Origin: Lachnospiraceae bacterium
Lineage (GTDB): Bacteria > Bacillota > Clostridia > Lachnospirales > Lachnospiraceae
Length of the DNA: 64,000 nucleotides
Assembly: GCA_017470985.1 (NCBI GenBank)
Contig: JAFUXA010000005.1
Span: 1 to 64,000, forward strand
Reading direction: 5' to 3'
Shown here: positions 1 to 9,011 of the stretch, one piece after another
Numbering within the stretch: position 1 is the first letter of the stretch
Layout: every line of letters begins with the position of its first letter
Notes under the pieces: generated by a model
Seen by the model: the letters and a program-made list of their open reading frames with translations, nothing else
Database searches by the model: none
Told to the model about the DNA's origin: nothing
Made by a program: the position numbers and the translations under genes

Positions 1-685
1 AATCAGAACCTGATATTGAGAAAAATGGAACTCCTGCCTCACCGGCCACCGCCTTGGCAAGAAGAGTCTTTCCTGTTCCAGGAGGTCCCTCCAGAAGCAT
101 ACCCTTTGGAATTCTCGCTCCCAGCATGGTATATTTGGCAGGATCTTTCAGGAAGTCAACAACCTCAGCCAACTCTTCCTTCTCCTCAACAAGTCCGGCT
201 ACTTTGGAGAAATCCACACCGATCTTGTCTTTAGAAATCATAGTTGCACGGCTCTTGCCAAAATTCATCATCTTGGAATTGGAACCGCCGGCAGCTCCCT
301 GTCCGCCCATTAACATCATAAATAGAATAAATACCACTGCCAATACCAATATCATTGGCAACAGATACTGCATCCAACTATCATGCGGCACATCATTTAT
401 CTTGTAACTCACATTATTATTTGCAAGAACTTTTTCAACTACAACAACATCTGAAACATATAATTTATAGTTATCACTGGTTTTGAGAGTGACATTTACA
501 GCACCTGTAGGCACCTGTTCATTCTGCTCAATCACAGCGCTAGCCACCTCACCATTTTCCACATCAGCAACAAACTGATTCATTGTCTTGGTAGAAGCAT
601 TGGTTGCGTTTGTAGAAAACCATATTCCCACAATAATCAATATAAGGGCCAAGTACATAAATACACTGACTTTACTTCTCTTCAA
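1..685 (-). CDS. ftsH: ATP-dependent zinc metalloprotease FtsH, N-terminal part (cut by window edge)
   Basis: FtsH is a membrane-anchored AAA+ protease that degrades misfolded and regulatory membrane proteins. The reverse strand reads open from a TTG at 685 to base 1, about 228 residues. Visible are a first membrane helix, an extracytoplasmic FtsH-ext domain, a second helix followed by GGQGAAGG, then the AAA+ start with the Walker A sequence [13 protein letters not shown]. The Walker B, SRH and HExxH protease motifs lie outside the window. I chose TTG because a strong GGAGGTAG ribosome binding site sits 7 bases upstream and the first ATG is already inside the membrane helix. It follows hpt by 58 bases, the order tilS-hpt-ftsH known from Firmicutes. 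Confidence 0.95.
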   Translation of the reverse strand, partial: MKRSKVSVFMYLALILIIVGIWFSTNATNASTKTMNQFVADVENGEVASAVIEQNEQVPTGAVNVTLKTSDNYKLYVSDVVVVEKVLANNNVSYKINDVPHDSWMQYLLPMILVLAVVFILFMMLMGGQGAAGGSNSKMMNFGKSRATMISKDKIGVDFSKVAGLVEEKEELAEVVDFLKDPAKYTMLGARIPKGMLLEGPPGTGKTLLAKAVAGEAGVPFFSISGSD

Positions 686-743
686 GAAACTACCTCCTAC
701 TGCAAGCCTACATCCATATCAATAAGAATCTCATACAATCATT

Positions 744-1265
744 TTATAACTCAACTACACCAATATAAGGCAGGTTACGATATCTCTGATCATAATCCAA
801 TCCATAACCAACTACGAACTTATCTTCAATCTCAAATCCTGTGTAATCAACATCTACGTGAACCTCTCTACGAGAAGGCTTGTCAAGCATTGTACACAAC
901 TTCACGCTCTTGGCGTTTCTATCCTTGAATACATCCAACAGGAAGTTCAATGTATTTCCACTATCGATAATATCCTCTACAATAAGTACATTCTTGCCTT
1001 CTACCGGAATTTCAACATCAGACTTAATCTTAACCACACCACTTGATACTGTTCCAGAACCATAGCTTGATGTTGTCATGAAATCAATTATTACAGGAAC
1101 TGTGATTCTCTTTGCCAGTTCACAGGCAAAGAAAGAAGCTCCTCTTAAAATGCATATAATATACACTTCTTCTCCAGCATAATCCTCGCTAATCTTCTTA
1201 CCCATCTCAGCAATTTTTGCTTCTAATTCGTCCTCTGAAATCATTACAGAGATCTTCTCACTCAT
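744..1265 (-). CDS. hpt: hypoxanthine phosphoribosyltransferase
   Basis: This cytosolic purine-salvage enzyme converts hypoxanthine or guanine plus PRPP to IMP or GMP. The product is 173 residues, the normal length. It shows the PRPP-binding signature VLIVEDIIDSGNTL near residues 92-105 and the C-terminal VVGYGLDYDQRYRNLPYIG typical of Hpt. The start overlaps the end of tilS by 8 bases, so the two are translationally coupled, and ftsH follows. This three-gene order is conserved across Bacillus and Clostridium. Confidence 0.96.
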   Translation of the reverse strand: MSEKISVMISEDELEAKIAEMGKKISEDYAGEEVYIICILRGASFFACELAKRITVPVIIDFMTTSSYGSGTVSSGVVKIKSDVEIPVEGKNVLIVEDIIDSGNTLNFLLDVFKDRNAKSVKLCTMLDKPSRREVHVDVDYTGFEIEDKFVVGYGLDYDQRYRNLPYIGVVEL

Positions 1266-2712
1266 TTATCTTTTCCTCCATTGCGTGTATCTCTAGTACG
1301 GTGCGGGTATCGGAAGTAATCTTGTACTTCTCACTGATTCTATATCCGACCGCCCATAATATATGATGTTCATCACATACAAGCGGTATATTCCGTCTCA
1401 TTTCCTGAGGGATCTTGGCATTTTTACAATACTTCGCAAAACTTTGTGTTCCGCCCTGACTCATTATCTGTATATAGTCACCCTCACATGCCTTTCTGAT
1501 AGAAATACCATCTCTTATCTTATCATAATCAAACCATTTCGTATAGTTTAAACTAGGGACATTTGCCCCAATAGAGCCCTGTATTCGCTTTATTTCATAT
1601 GTTTTACCCTGGCACTGAATTGTGATAGACTCATTGGCCTCTATCTGCTCTTTGGAAACAAATACTTCTTCAGCCTCGTGGCCTTCTGTCAACGCCTCAT
1701 CAGAAGCCTTTACAATTTTCAACCCCTTGTAACTGCGCACAATCTGATAATCATCAGGTATATCAATTCGTCTGCCCACCTGCTTGCCCATAAGGCTTTG
1801 CATATCATATAAATGCTTGGCTGTTACATCCTTGGCATGAAGTATGTACTTGCTAATCCACAGATGCAGAATTTCCCTCTGCATAAAGTCCGGTTGCTTC
1901 ATTATCTCCGTAATATCTATCTCTCCACCGGCATAATTATCACTGCAAATAGCATCCTCAAGCACATCCCTGGCCTCGCCTCTTATATATTTCGCCACCT
2001 CACCAAGTAAAATAGCAGAATTATTGATATGCTCTATGGCCTTGGGATTAATCTCATTTAATACAGGAATAACATTCAGACGTATATTATTCCTATCATA
2101 AGACGGGTCTAAATTAGTACTGTCTGTGCGATAATGTTGCTTTATATCTGATAAATATATCTCTATATCCCGTCTGGTAAGAGACAACATAGGCCGGATA
2201 ATATTGCCACGCTTTACAGGTATACCTCTCATACCATCTAAGCCAGTACCTCTTATCATATTGAAAATGATAGTTTCAGCATTGTCATTACCATGATGAG
2301 CCAGTGCAATATATACCTTACCCTGTGGATCGCGTCTGTGCCATTCCCTTGCCTCGTTTTGAATAAGCTCATATCTGGCATCCCTGGCTTTTTCTTCAAG
2401 AGATAGATGTGATGAGATATTCTCTCTAATCATCTGCCCTGCACTTTTACAGACCAGATTCACCTCATATTTCTCACAGAGCATTTTCACAAAATCCTGA
2501 TCCCGCAGACTCTCCCTGCCTCTCAAGCCATGTTCCACATGAATAGCCTCCAGAGACATATCCAGTTCTTCCCGCAGCCTTGCCAAAACCACCAGCAACG
2601 CCACTGAATCAGCACCACCTGAAACACCCACCAAAATCTTGTCATGAGGCTTCAGTTTTGCAATGCTTATAATATTGTCCTTTACTCTCTCCTGAAATTC
2701 TTTCACATCCAT
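1258..2712 (-). CDS. tilS: tRNA(Ile)-lysidine synthase
   Basis: TilS adds lysine to C34 of the CAU-anticodon isoleucine tRNA so that it reads AUA codons; it is essential. The 484-residue protein has the PP-loop ATP-pyrophosphatase motif SGGADS near residue 30, the N-terminal catalytic domain up to about residue 215, a middle substrate-binding domain and the TilS C-terminal domain (about 390-475, with VPLVCDEHHILWAVGYRIS). It overlaps hpt by 8 bases. A 43-base hairpin lies between it and divIC upstream. Confidence 0.96.
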   Translation of the reverse strand: MDVKEFQERVKDNIISIAKLKPHDKILVGVSGGADSVALLVVLARLREELDMSLEAIHVEHGLRGRESLRDQDFVKMLCEKYEVNLVCKSAGQMIRENISSHLSLEEKARDARYELIQNEAREWHRRDPQGKVYIALAHHGNDNAETIIFNMIRGTGLDGMRGIPVKRGNIIRPMLSLTRRDIEIYLSDIKQHYRTDSTNLDPSYDRNNIRLNVIPVLNEINPKAIEHINNSAILLGEVAKYIRGEARDVLEDAICSDNYAGGEIDITEIMKQPDFMQREILHLWISKYILHAKDVTAKHLYDMQSLMGKQVGRRIDIPDDYQIVRSYKGLKIVKASDEALTEGHEAEEVFVSKEQIEANESITIQCQGKTYEIKRIQGSIGANVPSLNYTKWFDYDKIRDGISIRKACEGDYIQIMSQGGTQSFAKYCKNAKIPQEMRRNIPLVCDEHHILWAVGYRISEKYKITSDTRTVLEIHAMEEKINE

Positions 2713-2751
2713 CAGTCACACCATTCCTTTTAAGATTGCAGAATTAACAAA

Positions 2752-2794
2752 GCCCTCCAAGCGCATGTATAATATATACATCCGTTCAGAGGGC
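2752..2794 (-). terminator. hairpin between divIC and tilS, possible weak terminator or attenuator
   Basis: The outer stem GCCCTC/GAGGGC encloses an inner ATGTATA/TATACAT stem. On the minus strand it is followed only by TTTGTT, so it is a weak terminator at best and may just reduce read-through from divIC into tilS. Confidence 0.5.
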
Positions 2795-2803
2795 CCAAAG
2801 CCA

Positions 2804-3109
2804 TTATTTCTTCTCTCTAAATATAATCTCATTTTCATGAACAAGCCCAAGCTTATCCTGAGCCGTGCTCTCAATATATTCAGGAGTATTTATATATCCT
2901 TCATATTCCGATAACTGGGCCTTCTTCTCTTCCTGCTCCTTCACCTGACTATTCAACGTCTCTATCTGCTGAACATATTGCTGATCCTTCTGGTACAGAC
3001 GAACCATCTGAACTGAAAGCACCAACAACAGGAACAAAGCTATACATATAATAGAAGCCCTACCGGTATTACTTCTCTTCTTTTTTCCACGAATTACTCT
3101 TTTACTCAT
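2804..3109 (-). CDS. divIC: septum formation initiator, DivIC/FtsB family
   Basis: This is a small bitopic cell-division protein that joins FtsL and DivIB/FtsQ in the divisome. The 101-residue product has a basic cytoplasmic N-terminus (KRVIRGKKKR), one membrane helix (about residues 20-38), then a coiled coil (about 42-75) and the family ending around LGLVHENEIIF. A TTG four codons upstream is possible, but the ATG at 3109 has a GGTG at usable distance. It lies in the conserved S4 gene - divIC - tilS order; in Bacillus yabP, yabQ and spoIIE interrupt this block, and they are absent here. Confidence 0.88.
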   Translation of the reverse strand: MSKRVIRGKKKRSNTGRASIICIALFLLLVLSVQMVRLYQKDQQYVQQIETLNSQVKEQEEKKAQLSEYEGYINTPEYIESTAQDKLGLVHENEIIFREKK

Positions 3110-3255
3110 AATACACACCAATCTAAAGAAATTCTAAGTTTATTCACTTGTATAGAGATATTGTATCATATATGCAATATCCGTCAAAGGTTTTATCGGT
3201 TAATACACTTATTTTATTAACCCATATATCTGCAATCGCAATGAAATAAATGGAT

Positions 3256-3495
3256 TTACAGATACTTAAACAAGTCACTGGCCTCTTCTTTTTTCGTCGT
3301 GTCCTGTATATCTAAGACCTGTACTTTCACAGGTTTGTTTCCAAAAGCTATCTCTATTACATCTCCAACCTTTACATTGGTAGATGCCTTGGCCGGTTTA
3401 TCATTTACCATAACTCTACCGGCATCGCAGGCCTCATTGGCCACGGTGCGTCTCTTAATCAATCTTGAAACTTTCAAAAATTTATCTAATCTCAT
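3256..3495 (-). CDS. rqcP: S4-domain RNA-binding protein, RqcP/YabO (Hsp15) family
   Basis: RqcP-type proteins bind stalled 50S subunits with RqcH during ribosome-associated quality control (family knowledge). The 79-residue product is essentially one S4 domain: MRLDKFLKVSRLIKRRTVAN at the start and the GRVMVNDKPAKAS loop in the middle, with a short acidic tail. The ATG at 3495 is preferred over the TTG at 3501 because GAGGA lies 6 bases upstream of it. It sits between hup and divIC as in Bacillus (yabO). Confidence 0.9.
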   Translation of the reverse strand: MRLDKFLKVSRLIKRRTVANEACDAGRVMVNDKPAKASTNVKVGDVIEIAFGNKPVKVQVLDIQDTTKKEEASDLFKYL

Positions 3496-3531
3496 CTTCA
3501 ATCCTCAAAACAATAATCATAAAGTAAAAAA

Positions 3532-3553
3532 GGACTCAAGCGAACTTGAGCCC
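3532..3553 (-). terminator. rho-independent terminator after the HU gene
   Basis: On the minus strand, GGGCTCAAG and CTTGAGTCC form a 9-bp stem (one G-U pair) with a TTCG tetraloop, followed by TTTTTT. It lies 30 bases past the HU stop codon. Confidence 0.9.
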
Positions 3554-3583
3554 TTATCTTAACCAATTTTATAAAACAAAAAA

Positions 3584-3856
3584 TTAGTTTAAAGAATCCT
3601 TTAAAGCCTTACCAGCCTTGAACTTAGGAGCCTTTGAAGCAGGAATCTTCATCTCAGCGCCTGTCTGTGGGTTTCTACCTGTACGAGCAGCTCTCTCTGA
3701 AACCTCGAAAGTACCGAATCCTACTAACTGGATCTTCTCACCCTTCTTAAGCTCTTCAGCAACTACCTCTGTGAAAGCCTTTAAAGAAGCCTCAGCCTCC
3801 TTCTTTGATAAGCCTGTTTTGTCAGCCATAGCTGCAACTAATTCTGTCTTGTTCAT
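3584..3856 (-). CDS. hup: HU family histone-like DNA-binding protein
   Basis: HU bends and compacts DNA as a dimer. The 90-residue product covers the whole family: MNKTELVAAMADKTGLSKK at the start, the GFGTFEVSERAARTGRNPQT beta arm, and the KAPKFKAGKALKDSLN end. The reading frame stays open 19 codons further upstream, but the ATG at 3856 has GGAGG 8 bases before it and gives the canonical N-terminus. It is expressed apart from the gene upstream, since a terminator (3964-3995) lies in between. Confidence 0.95.
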   Translation of the reverse strand: MNKTELVAAMADKTGLSKKEAEASLKAFTEVVAEELKKGEKIQLVGFGTFEVSERAARTGRNPQTGAEMKIPASKAPKFKAGKALKDSLN

Positions 3857-3963
3857 TCTAACATCCTCCTCTTTTTTAAGGTTAAAATATATTATCATGG
3901 GTCCTTCGCCCAAAAATAACTACATGGATAGTTATACTTGTTTTGAATTTCATTGTCAAGAAA

Positions 3964-3995
3964 AAACCCCATAAAACCTAGATTTTATAGGGTTT
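3964..3995 (-). terminator. rho-independent terminator of the cca-PEGA lipoprotein operon
   Basis: A 13-bp stem (AAACCCTATAAAA / TTTTATGGGGTTT on the minus strand) with a 6-base loop is followed by a run of T. It lies 60 bases beyond the stop of the PEGA lipoprotein gene. Confidence 0.85.
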
Positions 3996-4055
3996 TTGAC
4001 ATTTTTCACAACTTTAGATGTTAAATTTGTATAAATTCCCATCTAGACTTTTTTG

Positions 4056-5294
4056 TCATTTTGTTAATGTAGATAGCATGTCTCTTATTGTAGTCAAATA
4101 ATCCAGCTGTGAAGTGTTAGAATCAGCCGAGGAATTCGCCCCCGAATTCGAACTATTTCCAGATGAAGAGGATGTATTTCCACTATTCGAACTACTATTT
4201 CCAGAGCTATTATTGCTGCTGTTTGAATCTGAGCTGTTAGAAGTAGAATTATTAGTAGCAGCATCTGTTGTATTCTCATCCTCCAGGTCAAGAGAAACTG
4301 TAGCACTGGCAGAATTTACAACAAGAACCTTGGTCCAACTTGTATATCCTTCCGCCTGGACAGACAACTTATGTCTACCGTACTTCACTTCCATTTCCTG
4401 TCCTATTGCCACTTGGACATCATCCAGATATACCTGTACATTTGCCACGCTGGATTCAAATTTCAATCTACAGACCTTCGGGCCCTCACCCTTCAAGGCA
4501 TTCAAATCAATCTCTGTCACCTGTCCTCTTAGTACAGTATATTCGCCGGTTCCTCCGTATCCATTATTTGCCACAGTTATACTGTAAGTCCCCTCCGGAA
4601 CTTCAATCTGCATGTCCCCTGTAATGGTAGCTACAATACCATTTCCCACAAACATCATACTGCCAATAAAGACTTCTGAATTTCTAAGCTGGAGATAGCC
4701 ATGTCCTGTGGTAACCATGACAGATATAATATTATTATCCAGACCTATAACTCTAAGCACATCATCAGGACTGATGTCCGCCAAAGTTATCTCATTGCCA
4801 TCTGAATAGAACTTTGTTGATTCAAGAATACGATAATCACTCTGCCCGATGGAAAGCTTATTGCTTGCCGCATCAATGAGATAATTATCAACCTTGTCAT
4901 AATCCCATACTTTGTCAGATATCTGTATGCTGGACAAAACCGAGGCAGATGTAACCTCTCCCAGCTCAACAACCATTCCTTTGACAAAGTTCACCGAAGA
5001 TGTGCTATCACCATATTTGTTGAGGAACTTGGTGGTCAGATTATATCTGTATCTCACCACATGACTTGGATTATCAAGAGACATCACTGCAATAGTCTCC
5101 TCTTCCATATTGAAATCCACAATCTCCTGCAGATCTTCTGATTCCTGTTGCTTATCATCATCAGCCTCCTGCTTAGCCGGCGCTCTGTATGTAAAAGGCT
5201 CTCTCTTCTTCTCCTTACATCCCACAAGCCCCACAGCCATCATCACAAGCACAAGACCTAATATCAGTTTAGTCTTCATCTCTTTCATAATCAT
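4056..5294 (-). CDS. PEGA-domain lipoprotein
   Basis: This is a predicted secreted, lipid-anchored protein of up to 412 residues. A hydrophobic signal ends in the lipobox VGLVGC, followed by a charged linker. Two PEGA-like beta modules are visible: around residues 205-270 (VPEGTYSITVANNGYGGTGEY) and 275-335 (VQVYLDDVQVAIGQEMEVKYGRHKLSVQAEGYTSW). A Ser/Asn-rich low-complexity stretch of about 55 residues follows, then a short tail. The start overlaps the cca stop by ATGA; the ATGs at 5288 and 5279 are alternatives, and 5288 has the better spacing to GGTGG. The ligand is unknown; PEGA modules are often linked to the cell wall or surface layer. Confidence 0.8.
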   Translation of the reverse strand: MIMKEMKTKLILGLVLVMMAVGLVGCKEKKREPFTYRAPAKQEADDDKQQESEDLQEIVDFNMEEETIAVMSLDNPSHVVRYRYNLTTKFLNKYGDSTSSVNFVKGMVVELGEVTSASVLSSIQISDKVWDYDKVDNYLIDAASNKLSIGQSDYRILESTKFYSDGNEITLADISPDDVLRVIGLDNNIISVMVTTGHGYLQLRNSEVFIGSMMFVGNGIVATITGDMQIEVPEGTYSITVANNGYGGTGEYTVLRGQVTEIDLNALKGEGPKVCRLKFESSVANVQVYLDDVQVAIGQEMEVKYGRHKLSVQAEGYTSWTKVLVVNSASATVSLDLEDENTTDAATNNSTSNSSDSNSSNNSSGNSSSNSGNTSSSSGNSSNSGANSSADSNTSQLDYLTTIRDMLSTLTK

Positions 5295-6637
5295 TTTCCA
5301 CCACTATTTTCCACAATCCTCCTGGCCTCATTCAATAGATATTCCCTGTCATTCAAGTCACTGTCAGAAACCACTTCCTTAAAAAGTTCATCCAACACCT
5401 GCCCAACCATCTTGCCTTGAGGAACTCCCAAGTCGAGAACATCCTTGCCATTTATGGCCATGGTTTTTTTCGATACACATTGTCCCTTGGCTATAATATC
5501 CTCATAGATTCTCTGAAATTCATCTATGTAATCCAGCTTCTCCTGACGACCCACTTCACTTTGAGCCATTGTATCTGCTCTTTTTACGGCAAATATATCC
5601 GGAAAAGCCTCCTCGCCAAATCGTACTACAGCCTTTCTAACAGACTTCTCATTTAATGCCGGTCTGTCATCATGCCACAGAATCAACCTCTTCACTCTGC
5701 CGATTGTATCATTGTCAAATTTTAATCGGCGCAATATAGTTACAGCCATGTCTGCGCCCATTTGCGGATGCATCTTAAAATGATCCACTCCCATACTATC
5801 CGTAGTCTTAGCTTTGGGCTTGCCTACATCATGAAGCAACATGGTCAGTCGAAGCACTTTGTCCTTCGGCGACGCAAGAAGAGCGTGCATTGTATGTTCA
5901 CCCACATTATAACAATGATGGATATTATTCTGGGGAGTCGCAAACATTACATCCAGTTCTGGCAGAAAATATTTTCCCAAACCGCACTGGCTCACAACTC
6001 TCATTTTGTCCGGATGATCTGACACCAGAGTCTTCACCAGTTCCACCATAATACGCTCCTTGGACACCTTTTCTATTGTAGGCGCCAGCTTCACTATGGC
6101 ATCATAGGTTTTAGTATCAATATCAAAATCCAGTTGAGCTGCAAATCTCAGTGCCCTAAGCATACGAAGGGCATCTTCCCCAAATCTTTCCTCAGGTTCA
6201 CCCACGCATCTGATAATGCCATGATCCAAATCATCCATTCCACCAAACAAGTCTATAATGCCTTCCCTCTCATTATAGGCCATGGCATTGATTGTGAAAT
6301 CTCGACGTTTCAAATCTTCTTCAAGAGAAGCTGTGAACTCCACCTGTTTTGGATGTCTGCCATCCTCATACTCACCATCTATTCTATAGGTTGTAACTTC
6401 ATATCCCACATGGTTCATAAGCACCGTAACCGTACCATGCTCTATTCCTGTGTCAAATGTTTTCGAAAAAATATCCTTCACTTCCTCCGGTTTAGCCGAA
6501 GTGGTAATATCCCAATCCGATGGAGTCTTTCCCAGAACGCTGTCTCGAACGCATCCACCAACTGCATAAGCTTCATGTCCGCAATTATTTAAACACTCTA
6601 TTATATTTTTCACATCTTGTGGTAGGATGATTCTCAT
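5291..6637 (-). CDS. cca: CCA-adding tRNA nucleotidyltransferase with HD domain
   Basis: The enzyme adds or repairs the 3' CCA end of tRNAs without a template. The 448-residue product is a class II nucleotidyltransferase: GGCVRD near residue 27, the catalytic DWDITT near 40, the RRDFTINAMAY motif near 110, and the D-ALRMLRALRFAAQL motif near 155. An HD phosphohydrolase domain follows (LLHDVGKP near 267), as in many Firmicute and proteobacterial forms. It overlaps the PEGA lipoprotein start by 4 bases. A GC-rich hairpin (6665-6694) separates it from proS upstream. Confidence 0.95.
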   Translation of the reverse strand: MRIILPQDVKNIIECLNNCGHEAYAVGGCVRDSVLGKTPSDWDITTSAKPEEVKDIFSKTFDTGIEHGTVTVLMNHVGYEVTTYRIDGEYEDGRHPKQVEFTASLEEDLKRRDFTINAMAYNEREGIIDLFGGMDDLDHGIIRCVGEPEERFGEDALRMLRALRFAAQLDFDIDTKTYDAIVKLAPTIEKVSKERIMVELVKTLVSDHPDKMRVVSQCGLGKYFLPELDVMFATPQNNIHHCYNVGEHTMHALLASPKDKVLRLTMLLHDVGKPKAKTTDSMGVDHFKMHPQMGADMAVTILRRLKFDNDTIGRVKRLILWHDDRPALNEKSVRKAVVRFGEEAFPDIFAVKRADTMAQSEVGRQEKLDYIDEFQRIYEDIIAKGQCVSKKTMAINGKDVLDLGVPQGKMVGQVLDELFKEVVSDSDLNDREYLLNEARRIVENSGGK

Positions 6638-6664
6638 ATAATAAACCTCTTACTAATACCTAAA

Positions 6665-6694
6665 CACCGCGCCAGAATCAATCTGTGCGCGGCG
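6665..6694 (-). terminator. GC-rich hairpin between proS and cca
   Basis: CGCCGCGC and GCGCGGTG can pair around a loop containing ACAGATTGATTCTG. On the minus strand only TTTAGG follows, so termination would be partial. Confidence 0.5.
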
Positions 6695-6715
6695 TCCGTA
6701 GTCAATATAATTTAT

Positions 6716-8155
6716 TTAGTATGCCTTGCCCCAATATACAAGTTTGTGAGCCGGCTTACCACAGCATACGCATGTATCCCCAATAACTTCCTGGTTAAAT
6801 GGCATACATCTACTTGTAGCTGTTGTCTCTTCCTTAATCTTGTCCTCACAGGCCTGATCGCCACACCACATACCTCTGATGAATCCAGGCTTAGAATTTA
6901 CAATAGCCTTGAACTCCTCATAATTATGTGCATCATATGTATGCTCTTCTCTGTGAGCTCTAGCTCTCTCAAGCATCTCAACCTGCATCTTGGCCAAAAT
7001 ATCCTTGATGTCATTATCAATAGTATCAAGGGAAACTGTAATCTTCTCACCATTATCACGGCGAACTACTACAGCCTGATTTGCCTCAATATCACGAGGT
7101 CCCATCTCAACACGTACTGGAATTCCTCTCATCTCCTGCTCAGAGAACTTCCAACCTGGAGTCTTGTCTGTATCATCAATCTTGACGCGAAGTCCTGCAG
7201 CCTTCAATCTGGCTGTCAATTCATTGGCCTTGTCAAGAACACCTTCCTTGTGCTGCATAATAGGAATCACATCCACCTGGACTGGTGCAATAGCTGGTGG
7301 CAATACCAATCCGGAATCATCACCATGTACCATAATCAAAGCACCAATCAAACGAGTAGTCATACCCCAGGATGTCTGATGTACATACTTCAGCTTGTTG
7401 TCCTTATCTGTATATTGAATACCAAATGCCTTGGCAAATCCATCACCAAAGTTGTGAGATGTACCTGACTGCAAAGCCTTACCATCATGCATCAAAGCTT
7501 CGATAGTGTAAGTAGCTTCAGCACCAGCAAACTTCTCTTTATCAGTCTTTCGTCCACGAACAACTGGCATTGCAAGCACTTCCTCACAGAAGTCAGCATA
7601 GAGATTTAACATCTGCTGTGTTCTCTCCTCAGCTTCCTCTGCTGTAGCATGAGCTGTATGTCCCTCCTGCCACAAGAACTCTCTAGAACGAAGGAAAGGT
7701 CTTGTCTCCTTCTCCCAACGAACTACTGAGCACCACTGATTATATACCTTTGGCAAATCTCTGTAAGAATGAATCTCATCCTTGTAGAAATCACAGAACA
7801 AAGTCTCAGATGTAGGACGCACACACAAGCGCTCCTGCAAATCATTTAAACCACCCTGTGTAACCCAGGCAACCTCAGGAGCAAATCCTTCTACATGATC
7901 CTTCTCTCTCTGAAGTAAGCTCTCAGGAATAAACATAGGCAAGTATACATTTTCTACACCTGTCTCCTTAAAACGTCTGTCTAACTCATGCTGTATATTT
8001 TCCCACAAAGCATATCCTGCCGGCTTGAAAATCATACAACCTTTTACGCTAGAGTAAACCATCAACTCTGCCTTCTTGACAACATCTGTGTACCATTGAG
8101 CAAAGTCCACATCCATAGATGTGATTTCTTCTACTAATTTCTTGTCTTTTGCCAT
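6716..8155 (-). CDS. proS: prolyl-tRNA synthetase (short, archaeal/eukaryotic-like form)
   Basis: This enzyme charges tRNA(Pro) with proline. The 479-residue product is the type without the editing insertion. The class II motifs are visible ([16 protein letters not shown], and motif 2 around [24 protein letters not shown]), followed by the anticodon-binding domain and a C-terminal zinc-type region with four cysteines (GDTCVCCGK and upstream MWCGDQAC) ending in YWGKAY. The ATG at 8155 is chosen because GGAG lies 9 bases upstream and it gives the family-typical N-terminus [15 protein letters not shown]; an ATG at 8170 is an alternative. Its leader holds two hairpins with identical loops (see 8180-8221). 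No T-box sequence is seen. Confidence 0.95.
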   Translation of the reverse strand: MAKDKKLVEEITSMDVDFAQWYTDVVKKAELMVYSSVKGCMIFKPAGYALWENIQHELDRRFKETGVENVYLPMFIPESLLQREKDHVEGFAPEVAWVTQGGLNDLQERLCVRPTSETLFCDFYKDEIHSYRDLPKVYNQWCSVVRWEKETRPFLRSREFLWQEGHTAHATAEEAEERTQQMLNLYADFCEEVLAMPVVRGRKTDKEKFAGAEATYTIEALMHDGKALQSGTSHNFGDGFAKAFGIQYTDKDNKLKYVHQTSWGMTTRLIGALIMVHGDDSGLVLPPAIAPVQVDVIPIMQHKEGVLDKANELTARLKAAGLRVKIDDTDKTPGWKFSEQEMRGIPVRVEMGPRDIEANQAVVVRRDNGEKITVSLDTIDNDIKDILAKMQVEMLERARAHREEHTYDAHNYEEFKAIVNSKPGFIRGMWCGDQACEDKIKEETTATSRCMPFNQEVIGDTCVCCGKPAHKLVYWGKAY

Positions 8156-8179
8156 TTCTCTAATCTCCATTTCTCTTCA

Positions 8180-8221
8180 CCTTACCCCATGTAAGGCTTA
8201 ATAACCCTAACCCATTTAGGG
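8180..8221 (-). promoter_or_regulatory. twin hairpins with identical AUGGG loops in the proS leader
   Basis: On the minus strand CCCTAA-ATGGG-TTAGGG (8221 to 8205) and CCTTAC-ATGGG-GTAAGG (8196 to 8180) are two perfect 6-bp stems. Both have the same five-base loop and are 8 bases apart, ending 24 bases before the proS start. The stem sequences differ while the loops are identical, the pattern expected of a protein- or RNA-binding site. I cannot name a known family for it. Confidence 0.5.
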
Positions 8222-8274
8222 CCACAAATTTTTCGCGATTTACTGACATATCGCTACAGGGTATTCTAACAAAA

Positions 8275-8299
8275 AAGAAGCCTATCTTCAAGGCTTCTT
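8275..8299 (-). terminator. rho-independent terminator after the pseudouridine synthase gene
   Basis: A 9-bp stem (AAGAAGCCT/AGGCTTCTT) with a 7-base loop is flanked on the downstream minus side by TTTTTTG. It ends the operon of the sensor kinase, response regulator and pseudouridine synthase. Confidence 0.85.
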
Positions 8300-8363
8300 C
8301 CATTTCAACAATTCCCAGCAATCACTTGTTCCATCGGATTCCATATACATTTACCTCCATAAT

Positions 8364-9011
8364 CTACAAAAGCCAGTCAGGTTTAATCCTGTAAGTCATG
8401 GTCTCTCCTGTAACAGGATGGGTAAATGATAATTCGTATGCACAGAGCGCAATAGCTCCTCGCTTAAATCGAGAATCATTTTCACCGCCGTATTTCACAT
8501 CACCCAATATAGGCCAGCCTCTCTTGGAAAGCTGGAATCTAATCTGGTGAAATCTACCTGTCTCCAAGAGGATATCCAAACAAGTTGCATCGACCTCTTG
8601 TCCATCTGGCATTTCAACAACCTTGTATTCAAGGACTGACTTCTTGCCAGTATCTGACGTGGCATTCACTGCCATCTTGGTCTTGGCATCCTTGGCAATG
8701 TAATCCTCAAGCCTGCCGGATTCCGGCACCTCCCCTGTCACAAGAGCATAATATCTCTTGGTAAAATTATGTTGCTGCAACTCCTTAGACAACTTTGCTG
8801 TGGCAGCCTTGGTTTTGCCTATTACCACAATCCCTTCCACGGGCTGATCCAATCTGTGTACCAAGCCTACATAACTACTGTCTGGCAAGAAATGATTTCT
8901 AACCATGGCAACTATATCCATGCTTGTTGCTTTGGCATTTTCCACTGCCACTCCTGCCGGCTTATGAACTACTATAATATTCTCATCTTCATATAAAATA
9001 TCTAACTTCAT
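8364..9011 (-). CDS. RluA-family RNA pseudouridine synthase
   Basis: The family isomerises uridine to pseudouridine in rRNA or tRNA. The 215-residue product is a single catalytic domain without the S4 domain of RluC/RluD. It carries the RluA motif with the catalytic Asp (VGLVHRLDQPVEGIVVIGKT near residues 47-66), the KRYYALV segment, and FHQIRFQLSKRGWPILGDVKYGG near 155-178. The start codon shares one base with the stop of the response regulator (TAATG). The exact RNA target cannot be told from sequence alone. Confidence 0.9.
   Translation of the reverse strand: MKLDILYEDENIIVVHKPAGVAVENAKATSMDIVAMVRNHFLPDSSYVGLVHRLDQPVEGIVVIGKTKAATAKLSKELQQHNFTKRYYALVTGEVPESGRLEDYIAKDAKTKMAVNATSDTGKKSVLEYKVVEMPDGQEVDATCLDILLETGRFHQIRFQLSKRGWPILGDVKYGGENDSRFKRGAIALCAYELSFTHPVTGETMTYRIKPDWLL

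Noticed and set aside
8156-8363. T-box riboswitch before proS
   Set aside because: No T-box consensus (AGGGTGGNACCGCG-like) or antiterminator arrangement; only a terminator of the preceding gene and the twin hairpins are seen.
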